Positions 11,964-22,705 of a stretch of 64,000 nt of DNA are shown piece after piece. Below the pieces are notes generated by a model that searched no databases, was not told the DNA's origin, and was given only the letters and a program-made list of their open reading frames with translations. The position numbers and the translations under genes were made by a program. Origin of the DNA: Zygnema cylindricum. Lineage: Eukaryota > Streptophyta > Zygnematophyceae > Zygnematales > Zygnemataceae. Numbering within the stretch: position 1 is the stretch's first letter; the number at the start of each line of letters is the position of its first letter. Location of the stretch: the NCBI GenBank assembly GCA_037447655.1, contig JBBHKE010002550.1, positions 29,905 to 93,904 of the forward strand, given 5' to 3'.

Positions 11964-12177
11964 AACTGCTAATCGTTATTAGCGTTGTGTACGCTAATTC
12001 CGTCTCGCTTTTTTTAATTTAATTCTCAAAAAGAATTATCCACACTATTTAAAAAAACGTAATTCTTAATTAGAATAGACGATTTCTTCGAAAATTTCCA
12101 AATTCCCAATTAGCGTAAACCACGCTAATTATTCGTATACGCTAAAAAAACTTACACGCTAATAACGATTGGCGGTG
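11964..12177. mobile_element. TA-duplicating MITE nested in the satellite array
   Basis: 214 bp with terminal inverted repeats around GC(T/C)AATCGTTATTAGCG, flanked by TA at 11962-11963 and 12178-12179. Uninterrupted neighbouring units read ACGGTAGTACAC across the same point, so a single TA was duplicated. This suggests a Tc1/mariner-like (Stowaway-type) mobilisation system. No coding capacity. Confidence 0.8.
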
Positions 12178-12469
12178 TAGTACACTATTCATTTCGCAAA
12201 TCTTAGGGAACGCGACAAAGCGTCGCTATTGGCTTATTCCGTCGTACATTGATTAATTTTGTACTTTTTCGGTTACGGGCGGGCACGGTTAGTCGCGAAA
12301 AATCAAGATTCGGTAAATTTATTTTTTCGTAAACGACAGTCGGTTAACGGTTAACAATTTTGGAGCGTGACAAAACTCGGTCGGGCGTCGGTTACTCGGA
12401 TTTTGAAAAAAAAAACGGTCGGTTTCGGGTATGAAATTTTTTGACTTTTGCGACCTCTGCCAAGTGCTA

Positions 12470-12687
12470 CACCGCGAACCGCTATTAGAGTCAATCACGC
12501 TAATTCGGCGCCCCTAAATTTTGACCGAAAAACTTAAATAGAGTGATTAATTCTATTTAAGAAAACCCTAAAAAACAAATTAGAGTGACTGATTTCGGTC
12601 AAAATCCCCAAATTCTCAATTAGCGTTAATCACACTAATTGTTCTTTAACACTTAATATTTATAAACGCTAATAGCGAATCGCGGTG
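12470..12687. mobile_element. TA-duplicating MITE, second copy
   Basis: Ends ACACCGCGAACCGCTATTAGAG and CGCTAATAGCGAATCGCGGTG, flanked by TA (12468-12469, 12688-12689). Its interior AATTAGCGT-type motifs match the copy at 11964. It abuts the hAT-like MITE that begins at 12694. Confidence 0.75.
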
Positions 12688-12693
12688 TACAGT

Positions 12694-13093
12694 TAATGTT
12701 GGGTATCGAGGGCCCCTTGCTGATATTCGATATGTACCTAAATTTGGGTACCCGATAATCGATATATCGCTTCGATATATCAAGGATCTTAATATCACGA
12801 TATTTCTGCAATATATCAGCCGATATCACAATATATTTCAATCGCGATATATCGAAGTGACGCTAGGTATTTTTTTTTTCCGAAAGCCCCCCCCCACTGC
12901 CGTGCGCGCGCTCAGTGGTGGCGGGGGGGAAGATTTTCCGTACTCAATCTGTACGGACACCCACTTTATACCAAATATATCGCGATGGATATGTTCGTCC
13001 CGGTGCGATATATCGAGGCCTCTGACCGATCGATAATCGATATATCGAATATCGAACTCGTCGCGATATGATTTTACACGATACCCAATATTG
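12694..13093. mobile_element. hAT-like MITE
   Basis: Starts TAATGTTGGGTATCG and ends CGATACCCAATATTG. Flanking 8-mers TGTACAGT (12686-12693) and GCTACAGT (13094-13101) agree at six of eight positions, consistent with an old 8-bp duplication. The interior is dense in CGATATATCG palindromes. Related to the element at 583 and the fragment at 15932 by the TGTTGGGTATC end. Confidence 0.65.
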
Positions 13094-13101
13094 GCTACAG
13101 T

Positions 13102-14563
13102 AGCTTTAATTGTACTTTAACAGTACTGTACTTCTCCCCTCTTTGCATAACTAACAAATTTTAAAATGACAAAAATATAATGCTGGCTTTGGTCATTTCG
13201 TCAAAAAAAAATGGAAATGATAACCGCATGCGTCATTTTGGTTGGGCGCAAGCGCCTACGTCAGAAATTACATAATTGTACAATCCACATGACACAATAG
13301 TACGATTTAGTACAGTCGTGCTAAGATTACGCAACAAGTAAAAGAAAAAGAATTCAATTGTTATTTTTCTTGGCCAAAAAGAAAAATATATGATTTTATT
13401 ACCAAAAACACGATGGTGAAACCATCAAACTACAAAACATGTTCGACATGGAAAACTGTTGACTACCATTCGTGGTAAGAGATGGTAGAAAAGGACTAAA
13501 AAACACTACAAGTGGGTAAGTAACACTAAAAACATGAGATTGAAAGTTTGGAAAAAAAATAGAAAAATAGAAACCATGCTACAAGAGTTTAAAAAAATAC
13601 TATGTACATTAAGGCCAAAAGAGAAAACGGGCATGGGTAGAAAATCTAAAGCAATTCCACACTAATGGTCATAATGATAAATATCAATTATGTGCGTCGG
13701 ATGGCATGGATGTAAGTCGCCAAGTTCACACTCATCTCTTAACCCCGTGCTCTCTCAGATAAAGGCTGAAAACTGAGAGGGTTGAAGGAAGGCAAAGATA
13801 CGTTGGCGGTGGATAGTTGACAAAAGAGTTGGGAAAAAGGTATTAGGTCCTTTACCTTCAAAACACCGCCGAGCGCAATCACGCAATAAGTTCTTAAAGG
13901 AAGGTCCTAAAAATCTACAAAGAAACTTCAACGAAGTTCTTAGTCGGGTCTCGGTGCATCTAGTCACGTTCTTTGGAGGGTGGTACATCTCGAGCCGCAA
14001 CACCAATGCCAAATGCCGCGCGCGAGGAAACATGGGGATCCTACAAGCTTTGGGAGAACTATGCACCCAATTTTTTCCTGGTCCATGCAAAAATACAAGA
14101 TTGGCGCGTGGGCAACGTTTACTCCTAGATTGAGAACATGGTGTAAGTATATGTTGTACATAGCCATTTCCAGCCATGGATTTACTTTGAATCCACTCAG
14201 AATTCTACAGAATAGACAAAACAAGCTGCAATTACATGAACATATATTTTGTAGGCCATTTAGTATTCCCACAAATTTTCATATAAAATTACCAAACATG
14301 CTCCTCACATCACTCAGTCAAATTTGCAGAAAAACAGTCTGCCAAAACTTTGATAAATCCGACCAGCTTCACAATGATGCCCCAAGCAAAATAGAAATAC
14401 ACTAGGTCCAAAAGTTTTCTACAATGTTGCTAATACAAGAAGAAACACACATGAAAAAATTCAGATAATCCTGCTAATATGTCTGAGAGAAATCTTCAGA
14501 GGAAATTAGAAAAAATGACCAAAATCAGATATGGTACAAAAAGTTCCTATGTGCAAAAATGAC
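13102..14563. other. Intergenic, no supported gene
   Basis: Overlapping frames of about 140 codons lie on both strands at 13755-14405 but have no recognisable domain. Three frames open together suggests locally low stop density rather than coding. A fast-evolving or non-coding RNA gene cannot be excluded. Confidence 0.35.
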
Positions 14564-14566
14564 TAA

Positions 14567-15390
14567 GGGTAGAATTCCATTAGGCGGTCCCAGTAAATGT
14601 ACATAAATTTCTACTTGCAGCGTTTACTGGAAGACTATTCCATTTTGTCGGGCTAGTAACAAACCTTCGTCAATTATGATTGGGGCCACGTAGGGCTAGT
14701 AACAAACCTTCGTCAATTATGATTGGCGCCACGTAGGTTAGAGTCCAGATTTTAAAAATCTTAAAAAAAATCTTTAAACGGAAAGTCAGAATGAAATATC
14801 TGTACGATCGGAGGTAGTTAATGATTTGTACCTAAAGTTTGCGGCCAGATTTTTGATTTTGAAAACGGAAATCAAAATTTCAAAACGGAATAGCAAAACG
14901 ACGCGGCAAACTTTGAAGGTCGCGACAAACTTTGAATGTCAGTGGATGTCAAACGGAGCGTGCGAAAATATTTTCGGCTAACCTGCATCCAGCTTGGCAA
15001 GCGACACATGGACTGTACAATGTAGGCACATGGCCTGTACAATGTAGGCACATGGCCTGTATGACGTGGTGACCTGCGATCGCTTGTTCAAAGTGGATAA
15101 TTTTTTGCTTTTTCACGTGTACCAATGGTACACGTCTAGTATCGTACAACTCTCCTCCCGAGGAGAGTATCATCACACTGGATGATGTGCGCGATTGCTT
15201 CGCAGATCTGAAAAAGTGGAATATCCAACGGCTAGGAATTACCCCTACATCATTGGAGCTTGCCGACAGCTTTCCAGTAACGATATTTTGTCTGACATTT
15301 TTTTTTTAAGGTACGGCGTGGTACGAATCTGTACGAACTTGTACGGCGTCAAGTAACAAACCACACTTTCCGTCTAATGGAATTCTACCC
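14567..15390. mobile_element. PIF/Harbinger-like non-autonomous element, second family
   Basis: Ends GGGTAGAATTCCATTAGGCGG and CCGTCTAATGGAATTCTACCC, flanked by TAA at 14564-14566 and 15391-15393. The 824-bp interior holds two tandem copies of a roughly 45-bp unit containing CTAGTAACAAACCTTCGTC (about 14655-14740) and a short ACATGGCCTGTACAATGTAGGC repeat near 15005-15060. No transposase. Confidence 0.8.
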
Positions 15391-15589
15391 TAAGTCCTAC
15401 AAATATACACTAGAGCTCACTACTGACTGTACGGAGGTATACCAGCCGTACGCAATCTATTAACTGCCTCTATTAATTTGAGTATACCCGAATACTTCAA
15501 GATATGTCAAAATGAATAGATCTACACTAATAATTAATACACATAGGACAAAACATTGTTGTAAATATTTACAAACCTTTCGAATTTCA

Positions 15590-15900
15590 TCAAACGTATA
15601 TGGGCCGCCCAAAATAAATATCATGTGATAGACGCGATTTCGCGTCCCTCACCAAAATGACCAAACTGACGGCGCCGCCGTCTGTAGCTCCGGCGGCGTC
15701 CAATTCATCAAATGTCGCCCGTCGCATTACGTATCGTACGTGCGACGTACAATTCCAACCTCGTCGATTATTTAACGTCGGATCGCTTTGCGATCCGCCG
15801 TCCATTTCCCTTTATGCAAACCGTACTTTCGCCTATGTTTCTTCGCGTCACTTGAAGTCTAATATGGTACGTTCCAATACAACTAGTACCATTACTCCCC
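15590..15900 (-). other. GC-rich, CpG-containing block; possible first exon, unproven
   Basis: A minus-strand frame with start-like ATGCGACGGGCGACATTTG (about 15739) reads an Ala/Gly/Asp-rich peptide and meets a GTGAGG donor-like site. The CpG density is higher than the surroundings. No family is recognised and no partner exon was found. Confidence 0.25.
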
Positions 15901-15931
15901 CAATTCGCAAATCCATTCGAGCCTCAACAGT

Positions 15932-16085
15932 TAGTGTTGGGTATCAAGGACCGTTTGCCGATATTCGATATATATTGAATTTCAAGTGACTTGATAATCG
16001 ATATATCGCTTCGATATATATCGAAAATCAAAATATTGTGATATATCGTCAATATATCGCCAATATAATGTATCGTCAATATATC
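15932..16085. mobile_element. Fragment of hAT-like MITE
   Basis: Begins TAGTGTTGGGTATC followed by CGATATTCGATATAT and repeated TCGATATATCG motifs, like the element at 12694. No right terminus is found, so it is truncated. Confidence 0.55.
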
Positions 16086-16224
16086 AAAGCATTTAAAAAA
16101 ACAAATAATGAAATTTTTCACAGGTCTCCAAAGTCACGCGCCTTCGGACAAGGTGACTGTAAGATCTTTGCCGAAAAGAAGTACGGTATTTTTCTGAAAT
16201 TCGAAGAGTCAAGGAGATCTCTAA

Positions 16225-16315
16225 GGGTGCGTTTCCATGTACTTGTAACTTAGAAAAAAAATGTTTTTTAGCGCTGATCCGGCGAACTCGGATTTCAGGT
16301 GTCCCTATGTGTAAC
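16225..16315. mobile_element. Left half of a split Harbinger-like element
   Basis: Begins GGGTGCGTTTCCATGTACTT after TAA and continues through GATCCGGCGAACTCGGATTTCAGG, matching in inverse orientation the right end of the element at 10611-11388. It is cut at 16315 by the GTAAC target duplication of the copia founder. The remainder resumes at 44790. Confidence 0.8.
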
Positions 16316-17361
16316 TGTAGAAATTGATGGTTCTTTTAGTATTTTCTAGGTCTAAAATATAATGTAGAAAAGAAGCCGAGGTAATCTGCCTCTAACTCCT
16401 CTCTTCAACTCCCACACTTGTTGCAGTTACTGAAAGTTGGAGAGGAAGTTAGAGCCATGGTTGCCTATGCTATCTAGAGATTTACGGGTAGTAGATTAGT
16501 TGATTTACTAAAATAGTACCTGTCGGAACCAGGATTTGATCCTGGTACCTATCTTTCGTCAAACTGCCGATAGCCGGTAGCTTTAGCCGTTTAGTCTAAG
16601 ACTAGTGTTAAGTCATATAGGGTTTGATAAATCTATAAATGTGTCCACGTCGGCTAATTTATTTAACGGTAACTATTTACTAGATACATATATTCAGTTA
16701 TATAAAACACGGATTGAGGTACGGAGAAGAAACAAGTACCGCGCATTTGTTTCGATAAGGAAACGAATACCGCGCATTTTTTAATGACGACTAAGATTGA
16801 AATCTGCATTTAATCCGACGGCCAGAATAAATGCCGAGATCCCGGAAGAGGATTTCAACGGTTTGTGGTCAACGCCACATCGAATGACACATGGCACCAT
16901 GACATTGGATTTTGGCATCTCCAGGGATTACAAAAACAAACCCGGATATGACATGTGTCGACTTTTTGGCTATGTCATACAATGTCCGTACAGAAAGTAC
17001 ACCGACACCTGTACCTTTCTGTACGACACAGTAATATAATTGATGCCGTACGACAGTAGATAGAGTTTTAGAGAGAGATAGGACTTAGAAAAATTTGGTA
17101 GATAGAACCCTCTCTCTAAGAGAGCTTATGTACAAAAGGTCAACTTTGACCCTCCATAACTTACTGCCCAGGTGAGAAAATTTAGAGATTCTTTTTGCTA
17201 TTTACTCGGGGGAGTCTTGCCTTCAAACGGGTAAAGGTGGTTAGAGTTTTTCTCTGCCAGGGTGGCAGTTATTCTTGCTGAAACACAAAGGGGTTAGGGT
17301 TATCCTAAAGGCTTTTTGCAAGCTGCCCTTTCTGAGGACCTATGGAGGTCTCAAAGTTGCA
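16316..17361 (+). repeat. LTR1, founder 5' LTR
   Basis: Begins TGTAGAAATTGATGG and ends AGTTGCA. U3 has an ACACATGGCACC motif where other copies have the ACACGTGGC G-box, plus inverted repeats built on GTACAGAAAGTAC. The U5 hairpins are partly decayed, though CTGCC-AGGGT-GGCAG persists. The gag start ATGGAGGTC lies 20 nt before the LTR end. An antisense tRNA-like unit lies at about 16519-16600. Confidence 0.85.
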
Positions 17362-17375
17362 CGTTATGGGCCCAC
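17362..17375 (+). promoter_or_regulatory. Founder primer-binding site, interrupted
   Basis: CGTTATGGGCCCAC directly follows the LTR. It is complementary, except for the first base, to the anticodon arm of initiator tRNA-Met. Element A is inserted here; its CCCAC duplication (17371-17375 and 23709-23713) shows the original continuation CCCACCCTCTAGG. Confidence 0.8.
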
Positions 17376-18441
17376 TGTAGAAATCGATGGTTCTTTTATT
17401 ATTTTCTAGGTCTAAATTGGAATACAGAAAGAAGCCGAGGCAGTTTGCCTCTAACTTCTCTCTCCAACTCCCACACTTGTTGCAGTCACTGAGAAGTCGG
17501 AGATGAAGCTAGAGCCATGGCTACCTAGGCTATCCAGAGGTTTATGGAAAATAGATTAGTTGATTTACGGATAGGTAGGTTTATTTGCTAAAAAGAGTGT
17601 CGGAACCAGGATTTGATCCTGGTACATGCAGACCGTCAGAACGTCGGTAGCCGGTAGACTTATCCGTTAAGTCTAGACAGAATGATACATACTAGAGGGC
17701 TTGATATTTAATTAAATGTTGCCACGTAGGAAAATTCATTTAACGACGGATGTTTACAGATACATAGATCCAGTTATGTAAAAGTACGGAATTTCGGTAT
17801 GGATAAGAAACGAGTAGCGCGCATTTTGTTTCTTTTATGAAACAAATAACGCACAAACATTTATGACGGCTAGGATTGAAATCTGCATTTAATACGAGGG
17901 CCGAAAAGAAAACCGAGATCGCGAAAGAGATTCTCGGCGGTTTGTGGCCATCGTCACATCGGATGACACGTGGCACGATTACGTTGGATCGCGACATCTT
18001 CGGGGATTACGAAATCGAATCCGGATATGCCATGTGTCGATATTTAGGTCATACTGTACAATATCCGTACATAAAAAACACCGACAGCTGTACTTTTGTG
18101 TACGGCAGTGTAATATGATTGGTGCCGTACACCACTAGATAGAGTTTTAGAGAGAGATAGGACTTAGAAAAATTAGGTAGATATGACCCTCTCTCCCCAA
18201 AGAGCTTCTGTACAAAAGGTCAACTTTGACCCTCCATAACTTACTGCTCAGGGGAGCAAATTCATAGATTTTTTTTGCTATCGACTCACGGGAGTCTTGC
18301 CTTCACAGGGGTGAAGGGGGTCAGAGTTTTTGTTTGCCAAAGTGGCAATTATTCGTGATGAAAGACAAAGGGGTTAGGGTTATCATAGAGGTTTCGTGTG
18401 AGCTGCTTACTCTGAGGTCCTATGGAGGTCTTAGAAATGCA
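17376..18441 (+). repeat. LTR2 (5' LTR of element A)
   Basis: TGTAGAAATCGATGG...AAATGCA, 1066 bp. It contains a G-box GACACGTGGCAC at about 17966, AT-rich promoter DNA with TACAAAAGG near 18211, and hairpins at 18218-18231, 18245-18258, 18283-18296, 18301-18316 and 18334-18347. The gag ATG is at 18422. Confidence 0.9.
17591..17690 (-). promoter_or_regulatory. Antisense tRNA-like Pol III unit in LTR2
   Basis: On the minus strand: A-box-like TAGACTTAACGG (17676-17665), B-box-like GGATCAAATCC (17620-17610) inside a 7-bp T-arm-like stem ACCAGGA/TCCTGGT, and TTTTT at 17595-17591 shortly after the TTCCGACA end. The T loop reads ATCAAAT, with A in place of the usual first T, as in eukaryotic initiator tRNA. 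The acceptor stem is poor, so a functional tRNA is unlikely. Equivalent units lie in the other family 1 and 2 LTRs. Confidence 0.55.
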
Positions 18442-19503
18442 TGTTATGGGCCCATCATCTAGGGTGCCCATATTTAATGGAGCTGGCTTCATATACTGGG
18501 AAAGTATGATGACAGTAGCTCTATGTGAGAAACATTTTTGGGGAATAGTGAGTGGACGGGTGAGGCGTCCATCCAGTCTTGGGATACCTCCAAGGTTTAC
18601 AAGAGGCAGATTGACTAGAGATGCAGATCCATCTTCAACGGAGGAGACAAAGGAAGAAAAGGTTGTGGACAAAGGAAAGGAGAAGGAGACGACCACAGCA
18701 ATAGCATTTTTATGTCACCTATTCCGAGGAACGAGGAGAATGATACTGATACTTGGGACTTCAACATTATGGTGGCAAAGCACTTCATCCTCCGCCATCT
18801 TACTCAACGACTTGCATGTCCTTATTTGCAGGAAGGAAGGGCATCCGATCTTTGGATGGCTCTCATAGAGATGTACCGAAGTGGTACGATTCAGCAACAA
18901 CATTTAGCTGATCAGAAATTTAAGGACTATGTATACAAAGGGGGGAAGATGTTAGATTTTTGCAATGAGCTTGCTACACTTTTAATGGAGCTAGAGAGTG
19001 CTGGAAAAGACTTTAGTTAAAAAGAAAAGGTTAACTATTTGCTGATGAAGTTACCCGATGAGTTCGAGAATATAGTCAACCTTGTGTAGGACTTGGCGGA
19101 CTGAAGGTGGATGTGGAACTCAGTGTTAGGAATGATTCTCGTTCGGGAAAATACGATTGAGATCCGAAGGGGAGGAAAGAGTGGGCAAGCCTTGGCAGCT
19201 GGGACCGATTGGAGGAACAAGGATTCCCGGAGACCGGTCGGAAATTACAAAGGTGGGGAGGAGAAAAATCAAACAGACGAGTTCGGACTAAGCGTTCCGA
19301 AGGGTTTATGTCATTTATGTAAGAAACCAAGGCACTATATGGTGGAGTGCACTAAGCTAATCGAGCTTCGGTTAAAGGAGGGGCAGACTGGTGGAACCCC
19401 GAGAGGAAAGAAAAAGGCCCTTGTGACACAGGTACATGAGGTGGAATCCGAAGACGAGGACGATGAGCTCCTATTGGATGAGGAGTTGGAAGCGACAAAC
19501 TAG
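18422..19503 (+). pseudogene. Gag of element A (broken)
   Basis: Starts in the LTR at ATGGAGGTC and crosses the primer-binding site to read HVMGPSSRVPIFNG, the conserved copia Gag N-terminus, then FIYWESMM. A frameshift near 18700 moves the frame to MSPIPRNEENDTDTWDF; there are stops near 19018, 19087 and 19103 and at the end near 19501. The nucleocapsid knuckle CHLCKKPRHYMVEC is CX2CX4HX4C. The acidic tail ESEDEDDELLLDEELE precedes the protease. Gag packages element RNA in cytoplasmic particles. Confidence 0.85.
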
Positions 19504-19541
19504 GTAGAATTCCACGAAAGCAGAAATGTGCTTTCGATGGA

Positions 19542-20766
19542 TTGAAAGGTGAAACATGCAAGATTGTAGATTCAGGTGCCTCCATGCACATTTGTAAGGA
19601 TAAGCACCTGTTCACTAAGAGAAGAAAGATTCCCACCGTAGAAATAGGGTACGGGGATGGGAGGATAGTCATTACTACTCTAGTAGGATCGGTAGATTTG
19701 AAAGTGTTAGTAGAAAGAAAGACATCTATAGTAACATTCTCTGATGTATTGTTTATTCTAGAGCTGAACAAAAACCTCATCTCTACATCTGTATTAGATG
19801 ATAAGGGTTGTTTTTACTAACACTAGGGAAGGAGTCTTTACTGCTAGTTTTGAGGAAGAGGTATATTTCATTGCTGAGAAAGGTAGCCAAGGGATGTTTA
19901 GGCTGATTTTAAGCAATGAAAAGAAGAAACTTTATTATGCTGGTGTTCATGATATAATGATGTGGCATAAAAGGCTTGGGCATGTGAATCGAGATAAGTT
20001 AAGAGAGATGAAAAAGATGGGAGTGGTGGAAGGGATTCAGTTCAGCGAGAGTGATAATATAAGTGATTGTAGTGGATGTGCTCAAGGTAAAGCACACAGA
20101 TTACCCTTTCCCAAAACAGCCACTTATAAGGGAGAAAAAATTATAGATTTTGTACACATAGATATTTGGGGACCGGCTAAAGTGCCCTCACCGGGGGGGA
20201 AGAGATTTATGATGACTATCACTGATGATTGGTCTTGGTATTCTAGGGTGTATTTTTTGAAAAACAAGTCAGAAGCTCAAGATTATTTTAGACAATATAA
20301 AGCATGGAGCGAAAAACTCCATAAAACTCCAATCAAGAGAGTAAGGAGTGACAATGGTGGAGAGTATACTTCTAACCAGTTTGAGGATTTTCTGAGGGAA
20401 GATGGAGTCCAACACCAAAAGACAGTTCCAAAAAACCTAGAACAGAATGGGGTAGCTGAAAGATTAAATAGGACACTAAGTGATAGTGCTAGTAGTATGT
20501 TGTCGGACAAGAAGATAGGAAAAAGGTTTTGGGCCGAAGCAATGAACTGTGCTAATTACCTCAAAAATAAAGTTTTTACTTCAGCTAAAAAACATCAAAC
20601 ACCTTATGAGAGATGGACAGGTTGGAAACCAGACATATGTCACTTAAAGGTTTTCGCCAGTCAAGTATTCAGTCTAGATACAGATCGGTCTAGGAAGCTA
20701 TATCCTAAAGGAAAACCGGAATACTTATTAGGATATGATGAGGATGTTAAAGGATATAGAGTTTAG
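19542..20766 (+). pseudogene. Protease and integrase of element A (one frameshift)
   Basis: Protease begins near KIVDSGASMHIC with the catalytic DSG intact and is shifted near 19800. The next frame (to 20766) holds GAG-pre-integrase MMWHKRLGHVN and CSGCAQGKAHRLPFP (His2Cys2 zinc site). The integrase catalytic core follows: D in HIDIWGPAKVPS, D in SDNGGEYTSNQF, E in NGVAERLNR. Stop TAG at 20764 ends it before the C-terminal domain. Confidence 0.9.
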
Positions 20767-20988
20767 GATCTAAAAAGGGAAGATATAATCTTAGTAAAGC
20801 ATCTAGTAGTTATGGATGAAGGAAAGTCTGTGGATCCCTTCAAGTATACAAAGTCAATAAAAATCAGATATGAGTCAAAAAATTCTGATGACTTTGAGCT
20901 TCCTAATTATCTAGGTTTTAGACAAGATGACATTCTTGCATGTACAAGTTGATTCGGAATCAAGGGATATGGGAGAAGCCGAGGTTGT

Positions 20989-22239
20989 TTGAACAACCCA
21001 CGAGAACCATCTATTCCGGCCACACATTTTGAGGGGGGAAGTAGAAGTAGCAAAAGATTGCAAGAAAAACATGTTAATAACCAGGTAACAAAACTATCTC
21101 ATCAAGATGAACCTCAAACTTATGGAGAGGCGATGACTTGTCCAGAACGAAACCGGTGGAAGACAACCATCAATGAGGAGATGGCCTCAGTTATGGCAGC
21201 CGATACTTGGGAGCTGGTGGACTGTCCACCTAACCGAAAACGAATCGGTTCTAAGTGGGGTTTCAAATTACAACCAAACCCGGATAACACCATTGAGCGT
21301 TACAAAGCCAGATTACTGGCAAAAGGATTTACACAGAAAGAAGGAATCGACTATGAGGAAACCTTTGCTCCGATCGTGAGATTTCCCTCCGTCCGCATAC
21401 TTCTTAGTTTAGTAGCAGCGGAAGACATGGAGGTGCACCAGATGGACATGAGGACAAGCTTTTTGTATGGAGAATTGGAAGAGGAGATCTTCATGCGACA
21501 ACCCGAAGGATTTGTGGAGGAAGGAGAGGAGAGTAAGGTATGCCGGCTAATTAAATCTCTTTATGGCTTGAAACAGGCGCCTCAACAGTGGAATAAGAAG
21601 CTTGATGAGTTTCTTGCCGATCTAGGATATATCCGGATCAGCTCAGATCACTCAATCTATGTTTTTGAAGATGAGGAAGGTGTTATATTTATTGCAATTT
21701 ATGTTGATGATTTGCTTGTTTTAAGTAAATCAATGGAAAAAATTAATAACGTGAAAACCGATCTTAAGGGGAAATTTGAAATGAAGGATATGGGGGAAGC
21801 AAAATATATTTTGGGAATTCAACTAGAAAGAGACCGAGAAAGAATGATTATAAGATTGACTCAAAATGAAACAATAGGGAACATGCTGGAAAAATTTCAG
21901 ATGGATAAAGCTAATAGTTGTACAACTCCGATGGAGTTAAAGAAGGGAAGTGAGGGGAGTGAGGAAGGAGCCATAATCTTAGACGAGGAATTAAGTCTTG
22001 AAGAACGGAAGTTCATGCAGACTATTCCTTACAAGCAAGTAGTGGGAAGCCTAATCTATTTTATGAATTCTACCCGGCCGGATTTAGCTGCGGCTGTAGG
22101 AGTGCTGAGTAGAAGTCTAAATGCTCCCACTAAGAAGGATTGGGAGGAAGCTAAGAGAGTTCTTAGATATTTGATAGGAATTAGGGATCTATGGTTTTAT
22201 TTCGGTGGGGAGAATAGTGACATCACTGCTTTGGAGTGA
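20989..22239 (+). pseudogene. Reverse transcriptase of element A, 416-codon frame
   Basis: Longest intact retrotransposon frame in the window. It opens in the integrase-RT linker (SSKRLQEKHVNNQVTKL) and carries YKARLLAKGFTQKEGIDYEE, KSLYGLKQAPQQWN and the catalytic YVDDLLVLSKS. A one-base insertion near 22230 turns TTWSDASYG into a stop and separates RNase H. Copies RNA to cDNA within the particle. Confidence 0.92.
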
Positions 22240-22690
22240 TGCCAGTTATGGTGATGCTCCGATGAGGAGATGTACTTCTGGATATGTATTATATCTGGGT
22301 GATGGGGCTTGCTGTTGGAGTAGCAAACATCAAAAGGTTATTGCTCAGTCCACCATGGAGGCTGAGTATATGGCATCTTGCTTTGCTGTAAAAAATTGAT
22401 GTGGGTCAAGTTTTTGCTTGGTGAGCTCGGTCACCTTAAGAGTGGTGTGCAATTTTTTTTTTGTGATAATCAGGCACCAATCGCTATTTAAGCCAATCTT
22501 AAACATCATTTTAAAGCCAAACACATGGACATTAGACTCAGCTTTGTTAGAGAGAAAGTAGAAAACAAAATAATCAGTTTAGAGTACCGTCCAGATAGCG
22601 AGATGGTAGCAGATATGATGACCAAACCTGTGCCTTCCCCTAAGCAAATTTTCTGCAGTGAGAAGTGTGGTGTGAAATTAAAGATTGACT
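22205..22690 (+). pseudogene. RNase H of element A (truncated frame)
   Basis: WSDASYGDAPMRRCTSGYVLY, then STMEAEYMAS with catalytic Asp and Glu, stops at 22399 (KN-stop). The usual CDNQ segment follows in a damaged form at about 22465 (GATAATCAGGCACC) and the C-terminal MMTKPVPSP lies near 22615. Confidence 0.85.
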
Positions 22691-22705
22691 AGAAAATAAG
22701 GGGAG

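Larger units (their letters stand above)
11411..12459. mobile_element. hAT-like element with internal 62-bp satellite, copy 2
   Basis: Same subterminal GGTCGGTTACGGTCGG region and 62-bp array as copy 1. Here the right terminus is preserved, TTTGCGACCTCTG, the inverse of copy 1's CAGAGGTCGCAAA. The left terminus is missing, close to the right end of the Harbinger-like element. A TA MITE is nested at 11964-12177, splitting the array. Confidence 0.65.

Noticed and set aside
13755-14405. Overlapping 100-140-codon frames on both strands
   Set aside because: No recognised domains or splice logic, and three frames are open at once.
17600-17690. A genuine host tRNA gene on the minus strand
   Set aside because: A- and B-box features are good but the acceptor stem does not pair well and the unit recurs in every family 1 and 2 LTR, so it is part of the transposon.
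16316-18441. Tandem LTR duplication by unequal crossing over
   Set aside because: The CCCAC duplication around 17376-23708 shows that LTR2 belongs to a separate element inserted 14 bp after LTR1.
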